From contig JAUHXC010000001.1 in the NCBI GenBank assembly GCA_030427205.1, forward strand, positions 496,001 through 560,000: a stretch of DNA of 64,000 nucleotides. Reading direction: 5' to 3'. The notes under the pieces are model-generated. The model was not told the origin of the DNA, searched no databases, and was given only the letters and a program-made list of their open reading frames with translations. The stretch is from a bacterium. GTDB lineage: Bacteria; Myxococcota_A; Bradymonadia; UBA7976; UBA1532. Made by a program: the position numbers and the translations under genes. Shown piece by piece: positions 1 to 9,600 of this stretch (position 1 is its first letter; the number at the start of each line of letters is the position of its first letter).

Positions 1-602
<602 letters not shown>

Positions 603-606
<4 letters not shown>

Positions 607-2009
607 GAGCTGCCCTCCGCCGGCAGCCACAGCTCCACCTGCCCGCCGCCGGCGACCTCGGCCGGCGCCGCCCGCAGGGTGCCGCGGTGGGCCTGCGCGA
701 CGCTGCGGGCGATGGCCAGCCCCAGGCCGGTGCCCTCGGGGCGGGTGGTGAAGAAGGGTTCGAAGATGCGCTCGACGTCCGCCGCGGGCACCCCCGGGCC
801 ATCGTCGCGCACGGTGAAGCGCACCCCGCCGTCGACCGGCTCGACGTCGAGCCGGATCGCCGCGCCGAACTGCGCGGCGTTGCCCAGCAGGTTGTAGAGC
901 ACTTGATCGAGCCGCTGGCGGTCGGCGCGCACCGTCGGCAGGCCGTCGGCGCAGCGCAGGGTCACGCCGTCGATCCGCTCGGCGGCCAGCGCCGCCGCCT
1001 CCGCCGGGTCGATCGGGTCGCTCTGCAAGACGCCCGGGCGGGCATAATCCAGGAGCTGTTGCACGATGGCCTGACACTGCCGGGCCTCGCGGGCGATGGC
1101 CTGCGCGTCGTCGGCCGCCGCGCCGCCCAGCCGCTCGATCAGCCGCGCGTGGCCCAGGATGACCCCCAGCGGGTTGTTGATCTCGTGGGCCACCCCGCCG
1201 GCGACCCGCCCCAGCGCCGCCAGGGTCTCCGCCTCGACCCGGGCCCGCCGCTGGGCCTCCAGGTCGCCGAGCACCCGGTTGAGCGTGCGCCCGAGGCCGG
1301 CGACCTCGGGCGGGCCGGCCTCGGGCACCCGCGTACCCGGCGGCGCCTCGGCCAGATCGGCAGCGGCGGCGGTCAAGCGGGCCACCGGATCACTCACGGT
1401 GCGCGAGACCCAGCCGGCCACCAGCGTCGCCATCAAGAGCGCCGCGCCCAGCGCCGCCGCCGAGCGCAAGGTCGCCGCCTGCGCCCGCTCGTCGGCCCGG
1501 GCTTCGGCGTCGGCGATGGCCTCGGCCACCGCGGCCTGGTCGGCCTCCAGCCCGGCCACCAGCGCGGTCACCTCGCCCACCGCCGCGTCGTGCAGCCGGC
1601 GCGCCTCGGCCTGCCGCCCGGCATCCAGCGCGGGCAGAAAAGCGCGGTCGAACTGGCTCTCGAGCGTCGTCAGCCGGGCGCGCAGCGTATCGAGCGCCAC
1701 CCGCCGCTCGACGGTGGGGTCGGTCTCGCCGAGCTGGCTGACCGCCTCGCTGAGCAGATGCCGGGCGTGGTGGCTGTGCCCCAGGTGCTCGCCGCGGTCC
1801 ATGCCCAGGGTCAGGTGGCTCTGGTGCATCGAGAACTCGCGCACCAGCGCGCCGACCCGCGCCAGCCGCCGCCCGTCTTCGGTGAGCCGCGCCACCCGCC
1901 GCAGCGCGTCGTTGCTGGCCCGCGCGGCGTCCACCGCGATGGCCACCGCCAGCCCCGACAGCGCGAAGAGGACCACGAACCCGATGACGAGGCGCCGGCG
2001 GATGCTCAT
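603..2009 (-). CDS. Membrane sensor histidine kinase, partner of the NtrC-type regulator
   Basis: 468 residues. An N-terminal transmembrane segment (about 7-27), a mostly helical sensor region (28-180) with a His-rich stretch near 62-84, a second membrane segment (about 184-205), a HAMP-like linker, HisKA with phospho-acceptor His275 in [10 protein letters not shown], and an HATPase_c domain with the N box LLGNAAQ, G1 DDGPGVP and G2 GTGLGLAIA. The HEINNPLG type of H box is typical of NtrB/AtoS-like kinases that pair with NtrC regulators. The stop overlaps the regulator start. It lies 64 bases downstream of the poly-glutamate operon on the same strand, so read-through is possible. The ligand cannot be inferred; the periplasmic helical bundle resembles four-helix sensors but this is a guess. 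Confidence 0.93.
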
Positions 2010-2073
2010 GGGGCCGGGTACCGCGGATCTGCCGCCCCGGGCAAGCCGGCATACGCCATGAGAACCGCGGCGA

Positions 2074-3219
2074 TCAGACCATCTGCTCGGGCGGCTTGCG
2101 CGACTCGCGGCGGGCGGCGACCTTGAACATGCGGAAGCCCCAGTCGCGGCGCACGAAGGCGACCATCAGCCCCAGCACGCCGAGCACGAAGCCGCCGGCG
2201 AGCCACTCGTTGTAGCCGCGGCGGCTGAAGATGCGCCCCTGGCCCACCTGGGGCATCTCGGTCATCACCAGCGGGAAGCCGTAGCGGTCGGCGAGGCTGG
2301 CGATCTTGACGAAGTGGATGACCGGCACGCCCTTGAGCACGAAGCGGGTCATCACCGAGTCGACCTCGCTCGCGCCGAGCGGCGTCGAGCGGTTGATGCC
2401 CGGGTTGAACAGCCGCTTGCCGATCTTGGTGCCCACCGAGCTGGTGCCGCCGCCCACGTTGACATAGGCCTTGATCGGGCGGCCGGCGGCCTTCTCGTCG
2501 TAGAGCTTCATGCGCTCTTCGACGCTGGCGGCGTAGTTGGCCGCCCGGATCTCGCGGGCGCCGGAGCGGGCCATGGCGGCGTCGAGCAGCGCCTTGCCCT
2601 GCTTGCTCAGCCCGATGGCTTTGTCTTCGATGCCGCCGCGGCTGACCGCCACCGAGCGGGTCTCGAAGACCCCGCGGTCGACGAGCACCGCCTCCATGTC
2701 GGGCCACAGCATCTGCGGGTCGTTGGCCCCCCACTGCGAGGCCGACGTCGAGCTGATGATGATCGGCTCGGCGCCGATGGTCTCGAGCGCGGCCATCACC
2801 GCGAGGTTGACCGCCGGAAAAGACCCCGACAGGCCCACCGCGACGACGTCGCCCTTCTCGACGTCGAGCCGCTTGAGGTAGTGCACCGCCAGCGCGCCGA
2901 AGTTGGGGTTCACCGAGACCTGCTTGGCGCTGAGGCTGCCCCAGTTGGTGGTCACCGGCGAGACCAGCGTGCCGACGATGCCGCTGCCGGCCGGGTCGGA
3001 GTCGGGGTCGAAGCGGGTGCCCTGGGCGATGCGCGCGCTGCGGATCGCTTCGAAGGCGCGCCGGGTCTTGCGGGCGGCGTCGATCTTCTCTTCGTAGTGG
3101 TTCTGCTTCTCGACGACGGTGAACTCTTCGACGGCGAAGACCCCGCCGACGGCGAGCAGCATGACCAGACCCAGCTCGATGCGGCTGACCTTGTGCGGCC
3201 GCCAGTACATGCGCTTCAT
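2074..3219 (-). CDS. pgsW: Poly-gamma-glutamate system protein (PgsW type)
   Basis: 381 residues. N-terminal membrane anchor (about 14-31), a large soluble domain with motifs VVAVGLSGSFPAVNLA and YVNVGGGTSSVG, and a second membrane helix near the C terminus (about 338-358). The arrangement and its place directly after pgsC match the poly-gamma-glutamate system protein family found beside CapB/CapC in Gram-negative bacteria. Its biochemical role is not established; in such operons it takes the place of PgsA/CapA. The start overlaps the pgsC stop as ATGA, so the genes are translationally coupled. Family call is from recognised sequence features and context rather than an alignment. Confidence 0.85.
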   Translation of the reverse strand: MKRMYWRPHKVSRIELGLVMLLAVGGVFAVEEFTVVEKQNHYEEKIDAARKTRRAFEAIRSARIAQGTRFDPDSDPAGSGIVGTLVSPVTTNWGSLSAKQVSVNPNFGALAVHYLKRLDVEKGDVVAVGLSGSFPAVNLAVMAALETIGAEPIIISSTSASQWGANDPQMLWPDMEAVLVDRGVFETRSVAVSRGGIEDKAIGLSKQGKALLDAAMARSGAREIRAANYAASVEERMKLYDEKAAGRPIKAYVNVGGGTSSVGTKIGKRLFNPGINRSTPLGASEVDSVMTRFVLKGVPVIHFVKIASLADRYGFPLVMTEMPQVGQGRIFSRRGYNEWLAGGFVLGVLGLMVAFVRRDWGFRMFKVAARRESRKPPEQMV

Positions 3220-3674
3220 CGCATCAGCTCCTCGCCGACGACCAGCACCAGCACCAGCCGGGTGACCGCCGAGACGGTCACGATGGAGGTCAGCGTCTCG
3301 ACCATGCCCTGGCGGTTGATCCAGATCGCGATGAGCCCGGGGATGATGTAGCCGATGAATTCGAAGTCGGCGACCCCGGCCAGCGCCCCGGGCGCGATGG
3401 CTCTGCCGGCCATGCCCACCAGGTAGCCGACCACGATGGCCATCGCGGTCATGCGCCGGCCGTAGAGGATGACCACGCTCTTGAGCGCGTGCACCGCCAG
3501 GAAGGTCAGCACCCCCGCCAGCAGGGTCACCGCCACGCTCAGCGGGTCGGTCATGTACAGCGCGATGTAGCCCGGCACCACCATGCCCCCGGCCGCGAGG
3601 CCGAAGAGCTCGGTGAAGAGCAGGCTCACCAGCAGGCCGAGGCCGATGGCCTCGGGCAGGAACTCCACCAGCAT
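3216..3674 (-). CDS. pgsC: Poly-gamma-glutamate biosynthesis membrane protein PgsC/CapC
   Basis: 152 residues, almost entirely hydrophobic, with four to five membrane helices and the family motifs GMVVPGYIALY near residues 30-40 and GYIIPGLIAIWINRQG near 108-123. The length matches CapC/PgsC of other bacteria (about 150). The protein is the membrane partner of the PgsB ligase and is needed for polymer synthesis and export. The ATG shares one base with the pgsB stop (TGATG) and the stop overlaps the pgsW start (ATGA), so the three genes form a tightly coupled operon. Confidence 0.9.
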   Translation of the reverse strand: MLVEFLPEAIGLGLLVSLLFTELFGLAAGGMVVPGYIALYMTDPLSVAVTLLAGVLTFLAVHALKSVVILYGRRMTAMAIVVGYLVGMAGRAIAPGALAGVADFEFIGYIIPGLIAIWINRQGMVETLTSIVTVSAVTRLVLVLVVGEELMR

Positions 3675-4891
3675 CAGACGTTCTCCGGCGCCGCGGCGAG
3701 CGACCCTTCGGCCAGCACCTCGCGGTTCTTGAAGTAGCGCACCAGCTCGAGCCCCTGGCCGCCGATGTTGCCCATGCCCATCACCAACCCGGTGCGGCCG
3801 ACGAGGCCGATGATGCTCTCGAAGATCTCGTCGACCCCGACATCTTCGACGGTCACGATGCGCCCGCTGGGCACGCCGGCCCGGATCGCCGCCCGGGCGA
3901 AGATATAGGTGCCGGTGCCCATGAGCACGACGTGGTCGGCGGGCTGCCAGCGCACGTAGTCCTCGCCGAGCTGGCGGCTGCGGTCGGCCCGGTCGGCGCG
4001 GCAGTTGAAGAGCGCCACCGACTTGCCGCCCGGGTGGCGGGCGAGGGCCTGCTCCCAGATGTAGCGGGTCGACTCGGGGTCGTTGGCCGCGAAGCCGTTG
4101 ACGAAGATCAGGCGCCGGCCGAAGAACTCGATGACGTGCTCGGTCATCGCGCCCGGGTCGGGGATCGCCGCCCACATGCCGTCGAGCGCCACCTGCCGGT
4201 CGATGCCCAGATCGGCGCAGACCGCCAGGGCCAACGCCAGGTTGTCGGGGTGCTCCTTGTAGGCGAAGCCCGCCAGATCGGCCGCGGAGATCGCCGCGAC
4301 CTCCTCCTCGCCGATGGCGACGAGCTCGGTGCCGCGGTCTTCGCAGGCGGCGGCGAAGACCGGCAGGTGGTCCCGCTCGGCGGTGAAGAGCTTCTGCCCC
4401 GGCGGGATCATGCCGGCCAACGCCTGGGCCACGTTGACCTCGGAGGGGCCCATGACGTCGAGGTGGTCGGGCCGGGCGTTGGTGATCACCCCGTGGGTCG
4501 CCTGCACGAAGCGCCACTCGCTGAGCCACTGCAGCGCCGGCTGCAGCGCCATGCACTCGATGACCAGCGCCTCGGCGCCCGCCTCGGCCGCCGTGCGCAC
4601 GATGCGGATCTGCTCGGCGACGTTGGCCTTGGCCGGCCGGAAGACCGGCGCCTCGGCCCCGTCGGGGAAGATCATGCGGGCCAGGGTGCCGGTGGTCTTG
4701 GTGCAGGTGGTCTTGCCGCCGGCGCGCAGACCGGCCCCGATCAGCCGGCAGACGCTCGACTTGCCCCGGGTGCCGTTGACGTGGATCCGGACCGGGATGC
4801 GCCGCAGGTTGCGCCGATGCCGGCGGTCTTCGAGCACGCCGAGCCCCGCCAGCACCCCAAAGAGTCCACCCATGATGGCGAGATCGGGCAT
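3674..4891 (-). CDS. pgsB: Poly-gamma-glutamate synthase PgsB/CapB
   Basis: 405 residues, a Mur-ligase-like ATP-dependent amide ligase that polymerises glutamate through its gamma-carboxyl. An N-terminal hydrophobic segment (2-20) is followed by the P-loop NGTRGKSS (39-46), then TKTTGT and IECMALQP, all typical of CapB. The ATG at 4891 is preferred over an in-frame start 54 bases upstream because GGGGGAGGG lies five bases in front of it and the protein then begins MPDLAIMGG like other CapB proteins. First gene of the operon pgsB-pgsC-pgsW. The 87-base gap to the SPFH gene upstream has no convincing promoter, so co-transcription with that gene is possible. Confidence 0.93.
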   Translation of the reverse strand: MPDLAIMGGLFGVLAGLGVLEDRRHRRNLRRIPVRIHVNGTRGKSSVCRLIGAGLRAGGKTTCTKTTGTLARMIFPDGAEAPVFRPAKANVAEQIRIVRTAAEAGAEALVIECMALQPALQWLSEWRFVQATHGVITNARPDHLDVMGPSEVNVAQALAGMIPPGQKLFTAERDHLPVFAAACEDRGTELVAIGEEEVAAISAADLAGFAYKEHPDNLALALAVCADLGIDRQVALDGMWAAIPDPGAMTEHVIEFFGRRLIFVNGFAANDPESTRYIWEQALARHPGGKSVALFNCRADRADRSRQLGEDYVRWQPADHVVLMGTGTYIFARAAIRAGVPSGRIVTVEDVGVDEIFESIIGLVGRTGLVMGMGNIGGQGLELVRYFKNREVLAEGSLAAAPENV

Positions 4892-4978
4892 CGGCCCTCC
4901 CCCGTGGTCGAGTTTTGCGGGGCGATCGTGCGGGTCGGGGCCCATGGGCGCAAGTTCATCCGACCGTCCGTGGGCCGA

Positions 4979-6301
4979 TCAGGTCGATTTTTCGCCGAGA
5001 CCGCGGGCCAGCTCGACCACCGCCGCGAGCGCGCCGACCACCGGATGGCTCGCCTCGCCGCCGATCTGGGTCAGCTTGATCTCACCGACGCGCCCGCCGA
5101 CCGCCGCCGCCAGCTCGGGCAGCTTCTGCGCCGTCACCCGGCGGGCCTCGGCCGCCGCCCGCACCTCCGCCGCCCGCGCCTCGGCCAGCAGCACCGCCGC
5201 TTGTGCCTCGCCCTCGCGGCGGCTCAGCTCGGCCTCCGCCGCGCGCCCCGCCCGCTCGGCCTCCGCCCGCAGCCGGGCGAGCGCGATGCGCGCCTCTTCG
5301 GCGGCGAGCCGGGCCTCGGCGCTCTCGATCTCCGCCCGCGCCGCCTCGACCTCCAGCCCCCGCCGGCGCACCTCGTGGGCGGTGCGCTCGGCGGCGGTCT
5401 GCGCCTGCCGGTCCAGCGCCGCCCGCTCGGCCTCGGCCTCGGCCGCCGCCCGCCGCCGCTCGACCTCCGCCGCCCGGGCCACACCGGCCAGCCGCCGGGC
5501 CTGCTCCGCCTCGGCCCGCTGCTGCGCCTGCGCCTCGCGGCGGGCCTCGATCTCCTGCTCGGCGGCGATGCGCGCCTCTTCGATGGCCCGATCGCGGGTC
5601 GCCTCGCGGGTCGCCACGGCCTGCGCCGCCGCCGCCTGCGCCGCGCGCGCCTGCTGGTCGAGCGCCGCCCGATACGGGGCCTGCATCGCCGCGAAGACCG
5701 CCTCGGAGAGCACCCGCACCTCCTGCACCTCGATCGAGTCGATCACCACCCCCCAGCCCTTGCTCGTCTCGTCGTCGGGCCGCCCCTCGCCACCCACCAC
5801 CGGCGCGATCTCGCGCAAGAGCTCGTCGGCGAGGGCCTGCTTGCGCTTCTGCAGGCAGTCGTCCACCGCCAGGTTGGCCACCAGCCGCCGGGTCGCGCCG
5901 ACGAACATCGAGGTCAGCGTCTCTTCGAGCTTCTCCTGCGCCCGCTCGGGGAAGCTGAAGTTGAGCACCCGATAGGCCAGCAGCGGCTCGGCGATGCGGT
6001 AGACCGCCAGCCCGACCACCTCGACCCCCACCCGCTCGAGGGTGATCTGATCGGCGCGGAAGCTCAGCCGCTGCAGCGAGGTGGGCACCACCGCCACCGA
6101 GTCCCAGGGCCACTTGAAGCAGGTCGCCCCCTGCCCCGAGCTGCGCCGGCGCAGCCGCCCGCGGCGTACGTGCACCAGGTACTCCGAGGGCCGGGCGGTC
6201 ACGAACCCCCAGCGCTTGATCTTCTCCGGGTCTTCGACGGGTTTGCCCCCGCGCCAGCCGGTATCGTGGCGGGCGCGGGTCGCGATCTGCATGACGGCCA
6301 T
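4979..6301 (-). CDS. SPFH/band-7 domain protein with long coiled coil (flotillin-like)
   Basis: 440 residues from the ATG at 6301, chosen because AGGAG sits seven bases upstream and the longer reading frame adds only an Arg-rich leader. Residues about 30-205 form an SPFH (band 7) domain (RADQITLERVGVEVVGLAVY, then a conserved LEETLTSMFVGATRRLVANL segment). Residues about 210-400 are an Ala/Glu/Arg-rich coiled coil, as in flotillins. There is no N-terminal membrane helix, so membrane association would need another route. SPFH proteins scaffold membrane microdomains or respond to envelope stress. A sigma54-type promoter lies just upstream (6336-6350). The poly-glutamate operon begins 87 bases downstream on the same strand, which suggests a shared envelope role. 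Confidence 0.85.
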   Translation of the reverse strand: MAVMQIATRARHDTGWRGGKPVEDPEKIKRWGFVTARPSEYLVHVRRGRLRRRSSGQGATCFKWPWDSVAVVPTSLQRLSFRADQITLERVGVEVVGLAVYRIAEPLLAYRVLNFSFPERAQEKLEETLTSMFVGATRRLVANLAVDDCLQKRKQALADELLREIAPVVGGEGRPDDETSKGWGVVIDSIEVQEVRVLSEAVFAAMQAPYRAALDQQARAAQAAAAQAVATREATRDRAIEEARIAAEQEIEARREAQAQQRAEAEQARRLAGVARAAEVERRRAAAEAEAERAALDRQAQTAAERTAHEVRRRGLEVEAARAEIESAEARLAAEEARIALARLRAEAERAGRAAEAELSRREGEAQAAVLLAEARAAEVRAAAEARRVTAQKLPELAAAVGGRVGEIKLTQIGGEASHPVVGALAAVVELARGLGEKST

Positions 6302-6608
6302 GGCGCGGCTCCTGCGACGTGTGGCCCTCCATTGCGCAAAGCCCGTGCCGCCCGCTCGACGGCGCCCTCCGGCGGTCACCCGACGCGCCCTGCGCCATGC
6401 TGGTGCACCGCAATGACGCAGCGTGCTGTCACAGAACACCGCCGACCCCCTTTCGACACCCCGGGCTTGTAGAGTAATTTGACGAACGCGGCATCGGAGA
6501 GCGCCGCGCCCGTCCCGTCTGCCGTGGAGACCGCGTCGGCATGAGCCGCCGAGCGACCCCTACCGTCGAGTCGCCCGCCCGCGGCGAGGTTCGCCCGGAG
6601 ACGGGACG
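6302..6608. other. Divergent intergenic region (307 bp)
   Basis: Separates the SPFH gene (minus) from the TPR/DUF4388 gene (plus). It holds the SPFH sigma54-type promoter (6336-6350), an AT-richer patch at 6466-6484, and a 23-codon reading frame (6541-6612) whose stop overlaps the start of the plus-strand gene. Two similar hexamers, AACACC and GACACC (6435-6440 and 6456-6461), lie roughly 110-135 bases upstream of the predicted SPFH transcription start, where an enhancer-binding protein could act. No complete sigma70 promoter for the plus-strand gene was recognised. Confidence 0.5.
6336..6350 (-). promoter_or_regulatory. Sigma54-type (-24/-12) promoter for the SPFH gene
   Basis: The minus strand reads CGGCAC-GGGCT-TTGC, against the consensus TGGCAC-N5-TTGC, with the required GG-N10-GC spacing. 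Only the first base of the -24 box differs. The predicted start lies near 6324, giving a short leader with AGGAG before the ATG at 6301. Confidence 0.6.
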
Positions 6609-9600
6609 ATGAGCCGCCCGATCCACAGCGGCGCGGCCCGCTGGCGCACCGAGCGCCGCCCCAGCGAGACCGACAGCCTGCTCGTCGACGCCCACGCCCA
6701 CCTCGAGCGGGGCCATCGGGATCGCGCCCGGCGGGTGGTCAAGGAGACCCTGCTCACCGAGATGAGCCTGCCCGAGGGGCTCGAGGTCGGCCGACTGCTC
6801 AACCTGCTCGACGAGACCCAGGCCGCCGTCGACCTGTTCCACACCCTGCTGCGTCAGGCGCGCCACGCCGTCGATCAGGCCACCGTGCGCGCGGCGCTCT
6901 TGATGGTGCTCGAGCGCTACGACGAGGCCGTCGAGCCGCTGCGCTTCCTCGTCGACCACCGCCCCGACGCGGCCGAAGCCCACCTGCGGCTGGCCCAGTG
7001 CTTCTTGCGCAGCGGGCGCGACGCGCCGGCCCTCGCCGCGGTGCGCCGGGCGCGCCAGGTGGCCCCCGACTGGCCCGACATGCACCTCGAGCTGGGGCGC
7101 ATCGCCCTGCGCCTCGGCGAGTTCGAAGACGCGCGGGTCGCCCTGTATCGGGCGTGGCGCATCGACCCCGACGACCGCCGCAGCACCCTGGCCATCGCCG
7201 CGCTGTGGATGCGGGCCCGCAAGCCCGCCGAGGCGCTGCCGCTCTACGAGCACGCGCTCGAGACCCACGGCGACTCGGCCCAGGTGCTCGTCGAGGCCGG
7301 GCTGGCCTACGCCCGCAGCGAGCGGGTCGACGACGCCCGGGGCTGCCTCGAGCGGCTCGAGGCGCGGCACCCGCGGCGCCGGGACGCCGCCCGCCGGCTC
7401 TCGGCGGCCATCGACGAGGCGATCGCGCTCGAAGACTCCATCGTCGAGCTCGACGAGGACGACCTGGTCTCGGTGGACGGCTCGCTGCCGGCGGGCTTCG
7501 AGAGCCTGGTGCCGGTGCCCGGCAAGGAGCGCCGGCTGGGGGACGTCACCACCGGCGAGGTGGAGGCGGCCCTGGGCACCCTCGACCTCGACATCTCGAT
7601 GGACGACTTCGGCAGCTACGAGAGCTACGACGAGCCGGGGCCCATCCCGCCGCCGCTGGACGCCGTCCCGTCGACGGGCCCCATCCCACCGCCGCTCGGG
7701 CCGTCGGCCGCAGAAGAGCCCGCAGACGAGTCCGCAGACGAGTCCGCAGAGAAGCCCGCCGCCGAGCCGCCCGCCGCCGAGCAGCGGGCCCACGCGCCGT
7801 CGGGCCCCGCGCCGCGCCGCGCGCCCGTCGCGCCCGCCGACGACGAGGACGACACGCCGACCTTCGAACGCTTCCCGCTGGCCCCGCCGCCCGCCGCGGT
7901 GCCGCCGCCCCCGCTCGATCCGGGCGACTCGGTGGAGCGGGCCTTCGCCGAGCTGGTCTTCGACGACGGCGGCGTCGAGCTGAGCCCGCCGGTGCGGCTG
8001 GGCGCCGACGCGCCGATCGAGCCGACCGCCGAGCCCGCCGAGCCGCCCGCCGCGGCGCTGCTCGCGCCGCCGGTCGACCCCGACCCGTCCAGCGACGACA
8101 TGCCGCGGCTGCAGGCCGACATCCCCGCCGCGGCGACGGCGTCGGTCGATCTGGAGGACTCCTTCGACGACGAGAGCGAGGCGCTCTCGTCCCCCGGCGG
8201 CGCGCGCGCGCCGGCCCCGGCCTTCGCGCTGCTCGGCCCGCCGCCGGCCAAGCGGCGCCAGACCGGGCCGCTGCCGCTCGACAACCCGCTGCCGCCGCTG
8301 ATGGCCTTCGGCTCGTTGTCCGGCGACCTGTCGGTGGCCAACCTCGACGAGCCCGACCCGCCCTTCGAGTCGCCGACGCAGGCTCTCCCCCCGCGGCGGC
8401 GCAGCCGGCGCAGCACCGGCTCGCTGCCGCTGCTCGCGCCGCGGCCGTCCAGCGCGCCCCCAGCCCGTCCCCCGGAGGCCCGCCGCCGGCGCAGCTCGGC
8501 CCCGCCGCCTTCGAATCACCCCGGCGCGAGCTCGCTCGGCGGCCCGCCGAGCAGCGTCCCGCCGAGCAGTATGCCGCCGAGCCATGGCCCGTCCGGCTCC
8601 GTCGGCGGCTCGGTCGGCGGATCGGCGGCGGGCTCGGTGGGCGGCTCGATGGGCGACCGCGGCGTGGGCCGCAGCCGGCGCAGCCGCCACCCCTCCGGCG
8701 CGCACCGCCGCTTCGACGCGCCGCCCGGCTCGGGCCCCACCGGCCCGCTGCCGTCGCTGCCGCAGCGCCAGCCCTTCGCCGAGATGACCGTGGGGCAAGG
8801 CCTGACCCACCGCGGCGAGCCCGGATCGACCCCCGGCGGCAGCGGGCGCTCCCGGCGGGGTGATCGGGCCCGACCCCGTACCTCACCCGGGGGTCCGATG
8901 CCCACGCCCCAGGCGGGGGCCTGGGGGGCCGCGCCGCGCACTGACCCGCTGTTGACCACCTCCGACGCGCTGCAGCGCTGGCGCCCGCCGACCGCCGAGA
9001 AGGCCGCCGAGCCCACGCCGCCCCCCGAGCCCGCCGCGTCCCGCGACGGCGCGCCGGGCCAGCGCCTCGGCGGCCGCGCGAGCCCGTCGCTGCGCAGCCA
9101 GACGGCGCTCATCGCCGGCAGCCACGCCGTCTTCTGGCTGCCGCGGGTCCTGCGCTTCATGGAGGGCGGGCACCTCAGCGGCGCGGTGGGCCTCAACGCC
9201 CCGCAGGGGCAGGCCGAGGTGCAGTTCCGCGCCGGCCGCCTCACCGGCGCCTCGGCCAGCAACCGCCCGACCCTGGCCCAGGTGCTGCAGCACCCCCAGC
9301 GGCTGAGCCCCAATCAACGGGGCGCGCTCGGCGACCTGACCTGGGGCGCGCAGGACGGCGAGTCGCTGCTCGATCGGCTGGTCGAGACCGGGCTCTTCGA
9401 GGCGCCCAACGTCAACGCGACGGTCATCGACCAGGTCTTCGCAACGGTCTCCGAGGTGCTGCGCTGGGGCGTGGGCTGGTTCACCATGGTGGCCCACGCC
9501 GACCCGCCCTCGCGCACCGGCCGCACCGTCAAGCTGCCCCTCGCCGCGCTGCTCAGCGGGGTCGAAGACGACCGCGAGGGCGCCTCCGCCGCCGCCGGCC

